DNA of 64,000 nucleotides from positions 27,760,942 through 27,824,941 of the forward strand of contig OX465281.1 of the NCBI GenBank assembly GCA_949987705.1. Reading direction: 5' to 3'. This DNA comes from Thereva unica. Lineage: Eukaryota > Arthropoda > Insecta > Diptera > Therevidae. How positions within the stretch are numbered: the first letter of the stretch is position 1; every line of letters begins with the position of its first letter. This document shows, one piece after another, positions 11,401-22,040 of this stretch. The position numbers and the translations under genes are program-made. Below the pieces are notes generated by a model. It saw only the letters and a list, made by a program, of their open reading frames with translations, was not told where the DNA came from and did no database searches.

Positions 11401-13505
11401 ATGGGATCATTGGTTTCGGAAACGAAAGTGGCATCGGCCAGGCAACAGAAACATTCGCCTCGCCCAAGTGATGCATATGGAAATAACGAACAAATATTAC
11501 CAGCAAAACGAAAGTATGTCTTTACGGAACGTTGATCCTTAACATGGATACTGCTCTAGCCGGACGTCATCCAAATGCGATGCTTGAGGCAGATTCTCGG
11601 TGTCTCACTCCGCGATCGCCTTTAAAACGAGACAGTTACACAAAGATGCGATTAGCCGAATGGATGATAACCGCTTGCCACGTAAACTTCTCTAGCGTGA
11701 TCGTCCGGTTAACTGGAGAATTCAGCGATCGGCATCGAAGAAAATCTGGTTAAAGAATATCGAGGGCGACTTAAAGAATCAACGATTATCAGTTATCGAG
11801 GCTCAAGACGTCGCCAAAAAACGTCGAGAATGGAAACGAATCGTGAATAGAGTTCGAGACCCAGCGGCTCCGACAGCAGCGTATCCGTTGCGGGGACGTC
11901 GCGCTCGGATCGCCAGCTAACGGATCAAAGAAAAAGAAGACACTGGACAAGTTTTGTGACGAAAAATAAATTCCTTTTAATGATATTTTGTCAGTTGCTA
12001 CCGATGGCGCACCGGCTATGAAAGGGCGTCACAAAGGCTTCATAGCATTCTTACAAAATAAAGTTCCTGATGTGCTTGCTGCATAATTCATCGCCAGCAT
12101 TTGATTGTCGACACCACTGAAACGCAATGAAATCAATCCATTTCTGAAGCATCTTATAATCGGTGCTGAAAAATGCGTCACGTACGACTATCGGAAGCTA
12201 TGCTGTGTGTCTCTGGTCAGACTAGAAGGGAATTGTCCACTACGAAGCACTTTCAGTTAGTCAAACGATTCAATCTCAACCGTACTTTGAACAACTAGAG
12301 AGATTGGGTCACATAATTTTACGAAAACGGCTCGAAACACGACAACGCCCTACCGTACACTACTCTGATGACCAGTCAAAAATGAATATAGGTTGGTTCA
12401 GAAGTTTTGATGTATCCATGGCGCAAAGTTAAGACATTGCACCCTCTGACTATCTCTTGTTTCGATCTTTGCAGAACTCCCTCAATAGAATTAAGTTTGC
12501 TTCGAAAGAAATCTGTGAAAACAACTTGATTTAGTTTTTCAACCAGAAACCACGCACATATAAGAAAACCAGTTGAACTTTACTAAAATAACGTCACGAA
12601 CTTTTTCCCTAAACGCATACTAAAAATAGCACAATACTCTCAGCAGTAGCCACTCACCTTCTTAATAATGTCCTTAATATAAGTCTGATACATATCCTCA
12701 ATAACCTCGTGCAGCGACTCCTCATACTCGAGAATACTATTGTCCTTGTAGTTCATAAGCTCCAGAAACTGATCAAATCTGAACGAATAGTCATTCTCCA
12801 TCAAATTGCTGATTCTCTTGTCGCTGTCCGTATCCAGGCCAAGGGCAGTCATCACCTGCTGAATTACGAGCACCGCCTCACCAGAATTCAAGAGCACCTG
12901 AAATTGAAAAGTCTGCCGCGGTTACAACACATCCAAAACGACAGCCACAAATCCGGCCAATTACCTCGCAAGTGCCACTTTCCGTGTCAACAGCTCTCAA
13001 GTCGCTGAGCAAGCAAAAGATACGAAATAGCTTGAACAGGTGGGTGTCGGTGAGTGTTCCGAACTTCTTATGCAAGTACCTCGTCCGGCATATCAGCCAG
13101 CAGATCTAGAATGTTGGGGATTAGTAGAGATTAGAGTCAAGGACACCTGAAAGGACACGAACCTCCTCGATCTTTTCCTCGTAGTTCCTAAGCTCACGCA
13201 TGGTTAAGCTGTTCGGGAGGGTAGAGAACACTTCCTGCAGGAGATACATTCTGAAGTTCTCAAAGCCCAAGGTGACCGTGGATTTGAAGTGGTCCAATCC
13301 TTTCTCCACGCCATACAGATCCAAAACCGTCGCGATGTTTGCAGTTAGCACCTAGGTAAACGCGAATGGTTATGTCTAAGCTAGTTACCGACTCACTCCG
13401 CCTTACCTTGAGCTTACTCTTATTGACCAGGCCCGGTCCCTCCTGAAGTAGAGCGTTAAATGCATGCCAAATGGCATTCGTCACGTTCCTCAAAAGTCCG
13501 CTCAT
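8412..13505 (-). CDS. SWAP70: SWAP70/DEF6-type protein (PH domain guanine-nucleotide exchange/adaptor)
   Basis: Five exons join in phase 0 at GT-AG sites: 13505-13407, 13351-13163, 13105-12965, 12897-12658 and 9419-8412, giving about 558 aa. Vertebrate SWAP70 and DEF6 are about 585-630 aa. The N-terminus (MSGLLRNVTNAIWHAFNALL) and exons 2-4 match the EF-hand-like region. The PH domain spans about residues 222-320, from IKKGYLLRKGYLLPTFKEYW to MQWITALQLAIQ with its conserved Trp. A long charged coiled coil follows, about 325-515, then a basic tail ending RRKPKKV. Family members bind phosphoinositides through the PH domain and act on Rac-type GTPases and F-actin. The exon 2 donor (gttcgt) is weak but keeps frame and matches the family. 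Intron 4 (3.2 kb) is packed with transposon relics. Paralogue assignment (SWAP70 versus DEF6) is not resolved. Confidence 0.88.
9470..10094. other. intronic repeat debris with GAA tails
   Basis: Within SWAP70-like intron 4. Two runs of aaagaagaagaag (about 9795 and 10084) resemble the microsatellite tails of RTE-like LINEs, suggesting the 3' ends of older insertions. No coding text recognised. Confidence 0.35.
10095..11945 (+). mobile_element. RTE-like LINE, decayed (endonuclease plus reverse transcriptase)
   Basis: In order: a 5' motif (tctggttccaagcccagg) also seen near 30905; the end of an APE-type endonuclease (NDNGLHLLSFAASNNLITGNS, then LDYVLIDARFPS and DCDCGSE); then reverse transcriptase pieces (RFQIC/FRLHRLEQ region, IDAIMRKAFDGRFGVRYYAN, FVTDLMFADD, TDILYDISRIAQ, KFNAEKTKVLTTDG, FKYMGSLVSETKVASAR). 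The 3' end reads as RDPAAPTAA-type text and finishes in gatcaaagaaaaagaagac. Frameshifts, stops and a short deletion after FADD inactivate it. A second copy is at 33870-34690. It sits in SWAP70-like intron 4 in opposite orientation to the gene. Confidence 0.8.
11950..12120 (+). mobile_element. hAT/ZBED-type transposase fragment
   Basis: The plus strand reads SVATDGAPAMKGRHKGFIA followed by FLQNKVPDV. This is the conserved core of BED-finger hAT-derived transposases (the ZBED5/SCAND3-like group), where the Asp of TDGAP is catalytic. Only about 50 codons remain, with stops after them. It abuts the LINE tail on its left and a mariner fragment on its right. Confidence 0.7.
12150..12575 (+). mobile_element. 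mariner transposase relic, C-terminal half
   Basis: Shifting plus-strand frames give LVRLEGNCPLRSTF-type text, then NGSKHDNALPYT, a RLVQKF segment, then LRHCTL and SLFRSLQNSLNRIK-like text. The order matches the mariner (mauritiana/mellifera-type) catalytic domain, around the second and third acidic residues. Many stops and frameshifts; no terminal repeat identified. It ends just before exon 4 of the SWAP70-like gene. Confidence 0.6.
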
Positions 13506-14030
13506 GTTGACTGACAGATTGAAGCGATTTCGAGTGTTTGTATACCTGAACTGCTGCGGTGCACCTCACCCGCATCCTTCCGTGCGCTGGCGGCTGCTTC
13601 ACTGTACTACAACTCCAGAATGCACAGAAGCGCTTGCGTAGAAGCTCATAACGACGACGACGACGGTGCCAAGTTCTCTACTAATGGAATCGGAGGTCGT
13701 CGTGATGGGAGATTATGGCAAGGACGGGTCTGCAGAATATGGAAATGACCAGATTGGCGATCGCTTGTCGATTTCACGATTTCTTTCGATCCTAAGCGCT
13801 CGATTGTGACGTGCTGACGTGACTGCGCCTCGTTTGGTCCATGTACGATGGCGCTCACCTTTTGTTGTCTCAGGTGTTTACCTCAATATAGCCGAGATTC
13901 GTCTTATCCCAATTTGGCGGAAGCGATGAACTCCGGCAGAATTTGTGTATTGATAAAACTTTGTCACTAGTTTGGATATTGAGTAGGCTGCGCCGCCGCC
14001 GGTGAAAGCTGCTGCTGCTGGTACCTGGAA
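13506..14030 (-). promoter_or_regulatory. probable 5' UTR/promoter region of the SWAP70-like gene
   Basis: GC-richer than its surroundings, with a cgacgacgacgac run at about 13652 and a gctgctgctgctgg run near 14010. No transposon text is apparent. A non-coding first exon could lie here, for instance after the tttccag at about 14025 on the minus strand, but no start site can be fixed from sequence. Confidence 0.35.
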
Positions 14031-14855
14031 AATGGCAATCGGATTAGAGTGGATAATTAATGGTTTACGTTTGTTTGATAACTAAAATAGCACCAGCTGA
14101 GTCGAGCCGAGTTAAGGGGGAGGGGGTGGGGAAGTGTATACACCTATGGGAGAAGCAGGTGATTTCATACACGAACTAGTAGGAACGGATGCCACAAACG
14201 TGGCATTTTATTGGTGAAGGATTGCAATAAATTTTTAGATAAAATGACGTGAGTTAAAATTTTTGTTTAGGAGTAATTTAAGCCCTGGTGTTTGCTGTTA
14301 GGTGGTTGAAGTTGGGAGATTAGCAAATGGAATTCAACGAACTTTGGTAAACCGATTTTAATTGAAACACTGAATTTATTAGTTTAGATAAACTTAGATA
14401 AATTACTAAATTCTACTTTTCTGAAAATGAAATACACTACTGGGTGATGCAATATATCCATCCATCAACGAACTCAGGTGATTCTTACTTCAATGGTACG
14501 CGGAGAGCTACATTGTATTATTATATAGCATGACCAATGCCACCAGCGTCACATTTCCAGTGCACCACTTGAGAGTTGAATGGAATGGCAGTATCAGTAT
14601 CAGACACCTAGGTTGTCATTATCTGCCTGCTCGTTGCCCTCGATGTTGCTGCTAGTCCCTAGTGCTATACTCCCTGAATAGTGATCCTGTGTCTGTTAGC
14701 TAAGCGATAGAGTTCGACCAGCTTGGACGTCAAGTAGACCGTGCATAGGGCCTAGTCTCACGATAGAGGAGTACGTGACAATGGTAGAAAGGTTGACTGC
14801 AGTCGCCATAACCCCAAAATAATGCGGGGGATTTTAATACATGAGTTGTCGAGTG
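14031..14855. other. spacer, nothing recognised
   Basis: No gene, RNA or clear repeat is seen between the SWAP70-like 5' region and the LINE that begins near 14860. Confidence 0.4.
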
Positions 14856-14859
14856 GGGC

Positions 14860-16147
14860 AGAATGGGAACACTGACAGCCTGCCTGCAGTAAACGAGGAT
14901 GACGCAGACATCCCCAAGGTAAGGGAGGAAGAAATTGTAGAAGCTGTGAAGAGAACTGTCGTTGGAAAGCTCCTGGACTGAATGGAATACCGAACAGAGA
15001 GGTGAATCTGGCAGTCACTTTGGCACCAGGTGGATTCGCCCAAGTATTCAAAGCCTGCCTGAGGGAAAGAGAGTTTCCTCAGCAACCGAATCTTTAAAAG
15101 CTTGTGCTCATCACGAAGCTTGGTAAGCCCAACGGGATCCGTCGGCCCACAGACCGATAGGCCTCCTAAATACTGTGGGCACGCTTTTCGAAAGGGTGAT
15201 TTATAACAGATTACTTCTAAGCTCCGATAGGATAGCAGCTTGTGGGAAAGTCAATTCGGCTTCAGGAAGGTTAGATCGATAAAGGATGCTGTCAATATAG
15301 TGTCTAGACTGGCAAGGCCACAGTGGATGTGAATAAGAGTAGCGCATACTTGACGTAAAAAATGCTTTCAACACTGCAAGGTGGAGTAAGATCGTCGAGG
15401 CGTTGATAAAGTTGGGGTGGTAGCACGTAAGTTGTTTCAAACAAGATTTTTATATGAAGAGATCGATTGAAACAACATACGTACTACCACTCCTGGATAC
15501 ATCGAAATATTTAGTGCGCATTGTGATAAAACTCCTTGCAGGTAAGACCCTACACTACGAGTCAGATAAGGGAGTGAGGGCGTACATAGCCTGCGGAGTC
15601 CCTTAAGGCTCCGTTCTTGGTGCCCTCTTGTGGATTATCACGTATGATGGAGTATTAGCGTGACGACTCCCGCGAGAAGCGGCCGCTATTGGGTTCGCCG
15701 GTGACATCGGGTTAGCTGTCTGTCTGTTAGCTGATAGAAAGCGTCTCGACGAAATCGAGATATTTGCCAACGAAGCAGTACGGGAGATAAAGACAGCTTG
15801 GCTCGAGAACGTTGAAACGGAGGTAGCGCTAATCGACAAGCGGAGGAAGGTGGAGACCATAGCGGTAAAAGTCGTCGCTCCCGGCCCACTCTTAGGTATT
15901 TGGGAGTGATAATTGACCAGCACTTACGGGCTCAGGTGATCACCCTGAGAGGATCAGGCAGTCGCACACATTCCCTGATGCTAGGCCGATGTAATATTCT
16001 CATCAATTCCTTATAATACCCTATCATATTCTTTTTCTAAGCTTAATCTAAGCTAAGCTTACTACTAGAAATTGCACCATGACGTGAACGACGTATCGGC
16101 CTGGTAGTATAAAGGGTGACACCTGAGACTATCACATAAAAAAATTA
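14860..16147 (+). mobile_element. R1-like LINE reverse transcriptase relic joined to a LINE 3' tail
   Basis: Broken plus-strand text gives EEIVEAVKRT, GLNGIPNREVN, FAQVFKACLREREFPQQ, LVLITKLGKPNGIRRP, then a YADD-box remnant GFAGDIGLAVCLLADRKR and NEAVREIKTAWLE. This is the R1/Jockey-type reverse transcriptase order. From about 16020 it changes to the 3' tail family seen at 1651 (agcttactactagaaattg, ctggtagtataaagggtga, ctatcacat, then poly-A). The junction near 15990 suggests either two insertions or a chimeric element. Frameshifts and an altered catalytic box (AGDI) make it inactive. Confidence 0.75.
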
Positions 16148-16429
16148 AACTTTCTAGGTTTCCATGAGTTCCGCCTGAACAATATTGGCAGGAGTAGGCA
16201 ATCGGTAATATTTTTGAAGGTTTAACGATGCGAAGAAAACTCTAGCGCCTACACCCAACTCTGATTTGGAACCATTTGTGCATAGAACTACGTTATAGTT
16301 TTTGTTAGGCTGGCAGTTTTCCCTTTCATTTCTGGTGGAGAGCTAGAGATCGAAACCTAGGTTGAAATTGAGTTTGGAGTCGCATAGTCAGATCGCCGGC
16401 TTATCCGTCTTCACCTAGGGGACGGTACT

Positions 16430-16675
16430 TTGCCTTGTTCACCTAAAAAGCTGGTACTTCGAAATCGAAGCCCCGTTACAAAAATTTTGTGTATGGATTT
16501 TTTTCTTACTGTGGGGCTCGTGCAAATTTCTTCTCTTTGGTGTGAGCTCCTACAACATCCAGAAGGTCAAACCTTATTCTATTTCTTGTATGGGGGCACC
16601 TTGGCAGGCACTGCGACCTATTTTGTTTGGTCTATTGTGCCATAGGTCAAACCTTAAGTCCGTCGCCTTCTCAGG
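16430..16675 (-). mobile_element. short 3'-end fragment of the R1-like LINE
   Basis: The stretch caccttggcaggcactgcga, then cctattttgtttggtctatt at about 16588-16635 matches the 3' untranslated end of the minus-strand LINE at 43600-43650 (ccttggtgggcactgtgacc). It is therefore a severely 5'-truncated copy of that family, minus orientation. The 71-codon open frame at 16430-16645 is fortuitous. Confidence 0.6.
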
Positions 16676-16680
16676 CTATC

Positions 16681-16890
16681 TTTTTTTTATGTGACACACT
16701 AGAGACTTAGGGAAGGCCCCTTTGTACTGTCGACCATGTATTTATTTTGAAATGTCAAACAGCAGCTCTAGTCGGAAGATAGAGAGAGAAGTGAAGGAAA
16801 GAACTGTCACAACCTAGCTGCGGTATTTTTTTTATTTTCACCTACTCCCAACCATTTGCGACTTTTGCCGCAGATCCCCCTATGGCCTTA
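16681..16890 (-). mobile_element. SINE, truncated copy
   Basis: On the minus strand this reads caaatggttgggagtaggtg, then aggttgtgacagttctttcc, then gactagagctgctgttt, then agtacaaaggggccttccct and cacat followed by poly(A), which appears as the T-run at 16681. It matches the body and tail of the longer SINE at 25141-27243. The tRNA-like head is missing. Confidence 0.75.
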
Positions 16891-17242
16891 ACCTACTTTG
16901 GATTTGTTATATTCTTTTGCAAGCAAGGCTTCCAGATCCATCTCTTTTGCCGAAACTTTGTTTACTGACTGACATAAAGAGATATACTGGCCTTCTCTTT
17001 TCTCTCTTTGATAACTTTCGTTTTTCGGTCCATTAGTTCTGTATTCTTCGAATTAATGGATAGTTCACAGTGCCAGAGCCATCTAGATGGACTAATAGTA
17101 ATTTAGAGCTCATTGTCCCGCTATTAACCCAATCAAGCCCTGACATCTTTTATGCTCTTCTCTACCCACTTGAAGTTGGGTAAACCAGACGCAGATCTAA
17201 TTTCTGTGTCGAAAAGCTTTTTATTTTTGTTAACCGTCTCTC

Positions 17243-18786
17243 CTTCCATAGTCCAGTCAAATTAGAGGTTTGACTGGAAGATAATTCGGAAGTTGCTGAA
17301 AATTGGAACAGCCCTTAAAAACATTATTATACATAAGCTGTAGAGACTGCCACGCGATTGGACGACTGCAAACTTTTTTATTCAAGGTCAAAGGGTCAAA
17401 ATATCAGTTTTTTGCAAATATCTGCTAAACCGTACGTCTTATCAGAAAATTGTGTTTACAACGTTTGTAGATTAGGCAATTATCTACAAAAAAATATATT
17501 ATACATTTTCTCGTAGGAATTGCCATTTCTGAGATATTGTAGTTTTAATAAGTTAAAATACTCATATTCTATCATTCCCGACTTGTAAAGGTCATCAGAA
17601 ATTTAATAAATCCTTTGTTGGAGTACGCGGCTAATATTTTCAGGGGTGATTCCTGGATATGTTTGGAGAAAAAAATTGTTCTACAGAGGGCGGCTATCTC
17701 CACTATCCACTAAGATACAGGGTGATTAGGGAAAAAATTTTGTTTTTTTTTTAAATTTACTGAAATTTGAATAACTCCTAAAGTAATTATCATAACGTAG
17801 CCTAATTAGGCTCATCTTTTAGGTAAATGTGTATTCTTTAATTTGGTGTAAAGCACAGCAGCCTGAGTGACTCCGTTCAAAAAATATAAGGCTCAAACCA
17901 ATGCTTTGCATCTAGACCTGGCAGATTTCTTCGTTTTTCTCAGAAAATTCGTTACTAACAGTACATTTTTTTTTTGCTTTTCTGATGCACCAAACTATTA
18001 CCTACAATATTTCCATACACAATAAGTGTTTATTTTGAGTAGTTTTGTAGGTAGTAGTAGTAGTTTTATCGTGTTTTATCGTGAACAATTAAAAAGTTAC
18101 TCGTCTTTCAACTGCGGCATAGTAGCATTGGTTTGAGCCCACATACGGAACGGAGTCACTCAGGTTGCTGTGATTTATACCAGATAAAAGAATACACATT
18201 TACCTAAAAGATGAGCCTAATTAGGCTACTTTATGATAATTACTTTAGGAGTTATTCAAATTTCAGTAAATTTAAAAAAAAACAAAATTTTTTCCCTAAT
18301 CACCCTGTATCTTAGTGGATAGTGGAGATAGCCGCCCTCTGTAGAACAATTTTTTTCTCCAAACATATCCAGGAATCACCCCTGAAAATATTAGCCGCGT
18401 ACTCCAACAAAGGATTTATTAAATTTCTGATGACCTTTACAAGTCGGGAATGATAGAATATGAGTATTTTAACTTATTAAAACTACAATATCTCAGAAAT
18501 GGCAATTCCTACGAGAAAATGTATAATATATTTTTTTGTAGATAATTGCCTAATCTACAAACGTTGTAAACACAATTTTCTGATAAGACGTACGGTTTAT
18601 CATATATTTGCAAAAAACTGATATTTTGACCCTTTGACCTTGAATAAAAAAGTTTGCAGTCGTCCAATCGCGTGGCAGTCTCTACAGCTTATGTATAATA
18701 ATGTTTTTAAGGGCTGTTCCAATTTTCAGCAACTTCCGAATTATCTTCCAATTATGGCGTTTTTTCGTCTATTTTGACTGGACTAT
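17243..18786. mobile_element. large foldback element, roughly 660-bp arms
   Basis: The left arm (about 17243-17905) is repeated in reverse complement at about 18124-18786, with only a handful of differences seen by eye (for example tctgctaaa versus tatgataaa near 17430/18595). The spacer is about 218 bp. The outer ends share atagtccagtcaaa; a short indel follows this on the left. No transposase coding is evident in the arms or spacer. No target-site duplication could be defined. The right end abuts a 5S-derived sequence. Transcription through it would give a very long hairpin RNA. Confidence 0.9.
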
Positions 18787-18789
18787 CCA

Positions 18790-18870
18790 AGGGCGCTCGC
18801 CGTTTTTACAAGCGGTCTCCCACTAAGTACCAACTTCGTCTAAGGCTGCTGAGAAGCGGTTTATTAAGTG
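18790..18870 (-). pseudogene. 5S rRNA-derived sequence, diverged
   Basis: Minus strand: cagcagccttagacgaagtt, then ggtacttagtgggagaccgc, then ttgtaaaaacggcgagcgcc. This aligns with the 3' half of 5S rRNA (box A to the ggggaccgcttgggaacac end). It directly adjoins the foldback arm ending at 18786. The text after the 5S part (cttggatagtcc, then gacgaaaaaa) resembles what follows the copy at 57964 (cttggaaaaagtc, then gacgaaaaaa). Confidence 0.6.
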
Positions 18871-21285
18871 TACTAAATTACACCCTTTTATACACAATAT
18901 TGCCTGCTTATTTCTCCATAAGTGTTTATCATAACTAAGTGTTTATTATTCCAAATATTTAATATATGAATAAGTGCTTTACTTTTAAACACATCTAGTG
19001 TTTTGTAGGTTTAAATTATGATTGTTAAACACGTTAAGTGTTCAATTTCAATTAAGAATAAAACCCTTTAGCACTTAGATTCTGTGCATTAATCTTCTAA
19101 TAAACAGTTTATCGTTTAGGGAAAAATAGAGTATCTTATTTCTAAACACATATCAAACCCTTGGATTTTCAGTGTCTGTATTGAAAAATTTGATCCAAAA
19201 TATATCAAGTGTCATCTCGGACCATGAAGTCAGGAAGGTCTTAATCCAACTAAGGTTCTGGCTTGGAATACAAGGTTAAACAAATGACATGATTCCACCT
19301 CTACTGGTCGATTATCTGAATGGATTTTGATTTAACCTAACCAAATATGCATCAAAATCAATGCCCAACGCATTCATTGACACCTGCAGTACAACCGCAC
19401 GGAATGCACCAGGATCTCAATCAAGGCCTAAACACTCAAAACAACATTTCCTTGAGCCACAAGATCGGCATTACAAAAACGCAATTACCATAATTTATTT
19501 CGCGCTTGTTAAAAACAAATGTGTGCCCAGCGGCAGCAAAATCCAAACAATTCCGAAATTTATTAATAAACACAATCACGTCCGCGGAGCCGCGACGAGA
19601 AGAAAACGAATCCACAAATCCCCAAGACCCTTATATGGCACAAGGCCCCATTTGCGCGCTTAATAGAGGTGAATTTCGACTGCGATCGATGTAAACAAAG
19701 AACCGAGCTATGCGGCCCACCACCACGGCGCAAAGCGCCGTCCGGTCATGAACTCTGCTAGTGCACTACGCATGCTCATGAGTCACTTGAGCGTGTCTCA
19801 AGATCTCTCAAGATTAAGGTAAAGGCGTAGGAGACAGCCAGTTAGGCACCGATGCCCGAAAATGTCGCTATTAATGACCAAAAACACTTGATCTTGGGGC
19901 AATCGGATCGATCGATGGATGTCCGGCCGAATGGAGTGGCCGTGACCAATAAAGTGGGTTCTGGTCACGGCTGCGCCGATTATGGATCTTGCGCGTTTTT
20001 CGAGGATCATCTTCGATCACATTGCGGATTTGTTCTGCAGTTTGCCACATGACACGAGATGAATCAGCGCCCTGCGGCGGGGCTGCTGAATAACGATCAT
20101 CAAAGAGCCTCTCGAGTGCAGCTGACGCATGCTGTTGATAAAGCTTAGATCATAATTGGCTTATCAGCGCATGTTGATCACACATTCGCATGATAATTGC
20201 CGTTCAGCCTTTCAAGTTTGAGTTCGTAAAGCGAGCCGAGCGCACTAATAGTCGCCGATCTGAGTGCCTGCAAGTCCCGCTCGATACAAAGTACTGAAAG
20301 TGATCGGCAGCATTAGTAGCTGCGAAGGCCGCCATTAAGCCGAGGCCATTATTTTCGTGCCTAACTAAGTCCCGGGCATCGATCGCTGATCTAGTATCCG
20401 AGTCATTATCATTCCAGAGCCCCTTTTGGGTCTAGACCTGTCTCTCACACCTTCTTTTTCCCTTTTCGAAAAACAAAAACGAAATCCACTTGAGGTGAGT
20501 GAAGTGACTCATTCCAATCCGTTCGAGAGTCACGTGCCAGGTATTCCATGAATTTTACCTCTGGCCATTTACTAACTGTTCTGCCGTCAAGGTCTTACTC
20601 ATAATGGGATTTTGATGTTTTTGTTTTTTGGGAGGTTTTGTTTTGGACTTTCTCCCAAACTGATGAGGAAACAGACAAAGGGTCTAGACAAATTACTGCA
20701 AGGTATGCTAGGTGTAATGTTTGTGGCGTCGATGGAGCTTCGTTTGTGATTGATGTCGCACGACTGAACGCCGTGATCATTTAATTTGAGCTTGATTATA
20801 TCCAATTTTGGTGTTTATTTGCGTTTTTCTGTGTAATCTGAGGACAATTAATGGAAATATTTTGTGGAAATAATAATAATGTAGAAATTCCTGACTGAAA
20901 TTCAAGCTGGAGTTTTTTTGGTTGAGAAGTGCAACTTCTAGTAAAAAATTAACGGTATGTTATTAAAGATGATTTGCAAAAAGAATTTCCAGAAAAATGA
21001 CAATTCATATTTCTAAAATTTTATACTTAAAATCCTTTCATAGCGATATCTTAATTTTGTCAGTGTGCATAGATTGAAAGTTTCGCGTGTTTAAATCCAT
21101 TCTTTGAAATTGAGGGTGGCTCTATCAGTTGCGACCCCTAGTCAAGAAGCCTCTTTTATGTCGAGCATTGGGAGGAGCGAGGCGAACGGCTAACAAAGGC
21201 CTCGGAATATAGTGCCACCCGATTTGCCACTTCTATCGAGACCCAAGAATAGTCACTGCAAACGAACACCTAGCAGCTCTGTTAG
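18871..21285. other. spacer, possible regulatory sequence
   Basis: No coding region is supported. 18880-19060 repeats an aagtgtttat-like motif several times. 19650-20420 is GC-richer, looks transposon-free and carries many GATC/GATCGATCG motifs; this could be conserved regulatory or untranslated sequence of a gene whose exons are not visible. 20420-21285 shows nothing recognisable. Confidence 0.35.
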
Positions 21286-21289
21286 CAAG

Positions 21290-22040
21290 TTCTAATCCTA
21301 CCTTCTAGGTGTTCCGCGTCCTAGGTCCTCTCCTGTGGATAGCAATGTATGATGTGTGTGATGGGGCTTCATCTTCCAAAGGATGCAGTGGCGATCGGGT
21401 TCGCTAATGACATTGGGATACCGGTAGTAGGACAACACCCTGTTGGCATCGATCTGTATGCGAGCGAAGCGATATGGGAAATAAAAGCATGGTTGGAATG
21501 CGCTGGACTGGATCTTACTGGGCACAAGACTGAAGCGGTGCAGATCAGCAAACGGAGAACGCTAGTGTCCTTAAGGATGAAGGTAGGGAAACAGATCATC
21601 CACGCACAGTTCGCTCTAAGGTACCTGGGAGTGATTATCGACCGGAGGCTAAATTTCAAAACCTACTTGGAGGCCACGGCGGACAATGTGATTTATGCAG
21701 TACTCGCAATGCTGCCCAACGTTAGAGCCCTAGACCAAGTCGTCGCCTTCTATTGTGGAAGGTGGTTAGTTCGGTCCTTCTTTACGCAGCACCAGTGTGT
21801 CCGACGATACAACGTGCCTGATAGCGGGGATGATCCCCATAGACATTCTACCGATAGAAGGCATACGTCTCTATGACCCAGAATATGGTAGAGAGGAGTC
21901 AAAAACGGTACGGCGGCAGATTGCGCGCTGCAAGTCCTTAAGGGACTGGCAAATGAAGTGGGACGAGTCTGTCCAGGGTCGTTGGACCCACAGAATTATC
22001 CCAAACGTGGAGATATGCGTTACGAGGGAGCATCGTTAGA
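21290..22040 (+). mobile_element. R1-like LINE reverse transcriptase, C-terminal part
   Basis: One open frame (about 21349-21800) reads AVAIGFANDIGIPVVGQHP, EAIWEIKAWLECAGLDLT, HKTEAVQISKRRTLVSLRMK and FALRYLGVIIDRRLNFKTYL. This is the palm/thumb part of an R1-type non-LTR reverse transcriptase, with the YADD box changed to FAND. A frameshift follows at about 21800. A second frame (21797-22039) continues with text like IAGMIPIDILPIEGIRLYD, then WDESVQGRWTHRIIPNVE. The 5' part is missing. Same family as the fragment at 14860-16000. Confidence 0.82.
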
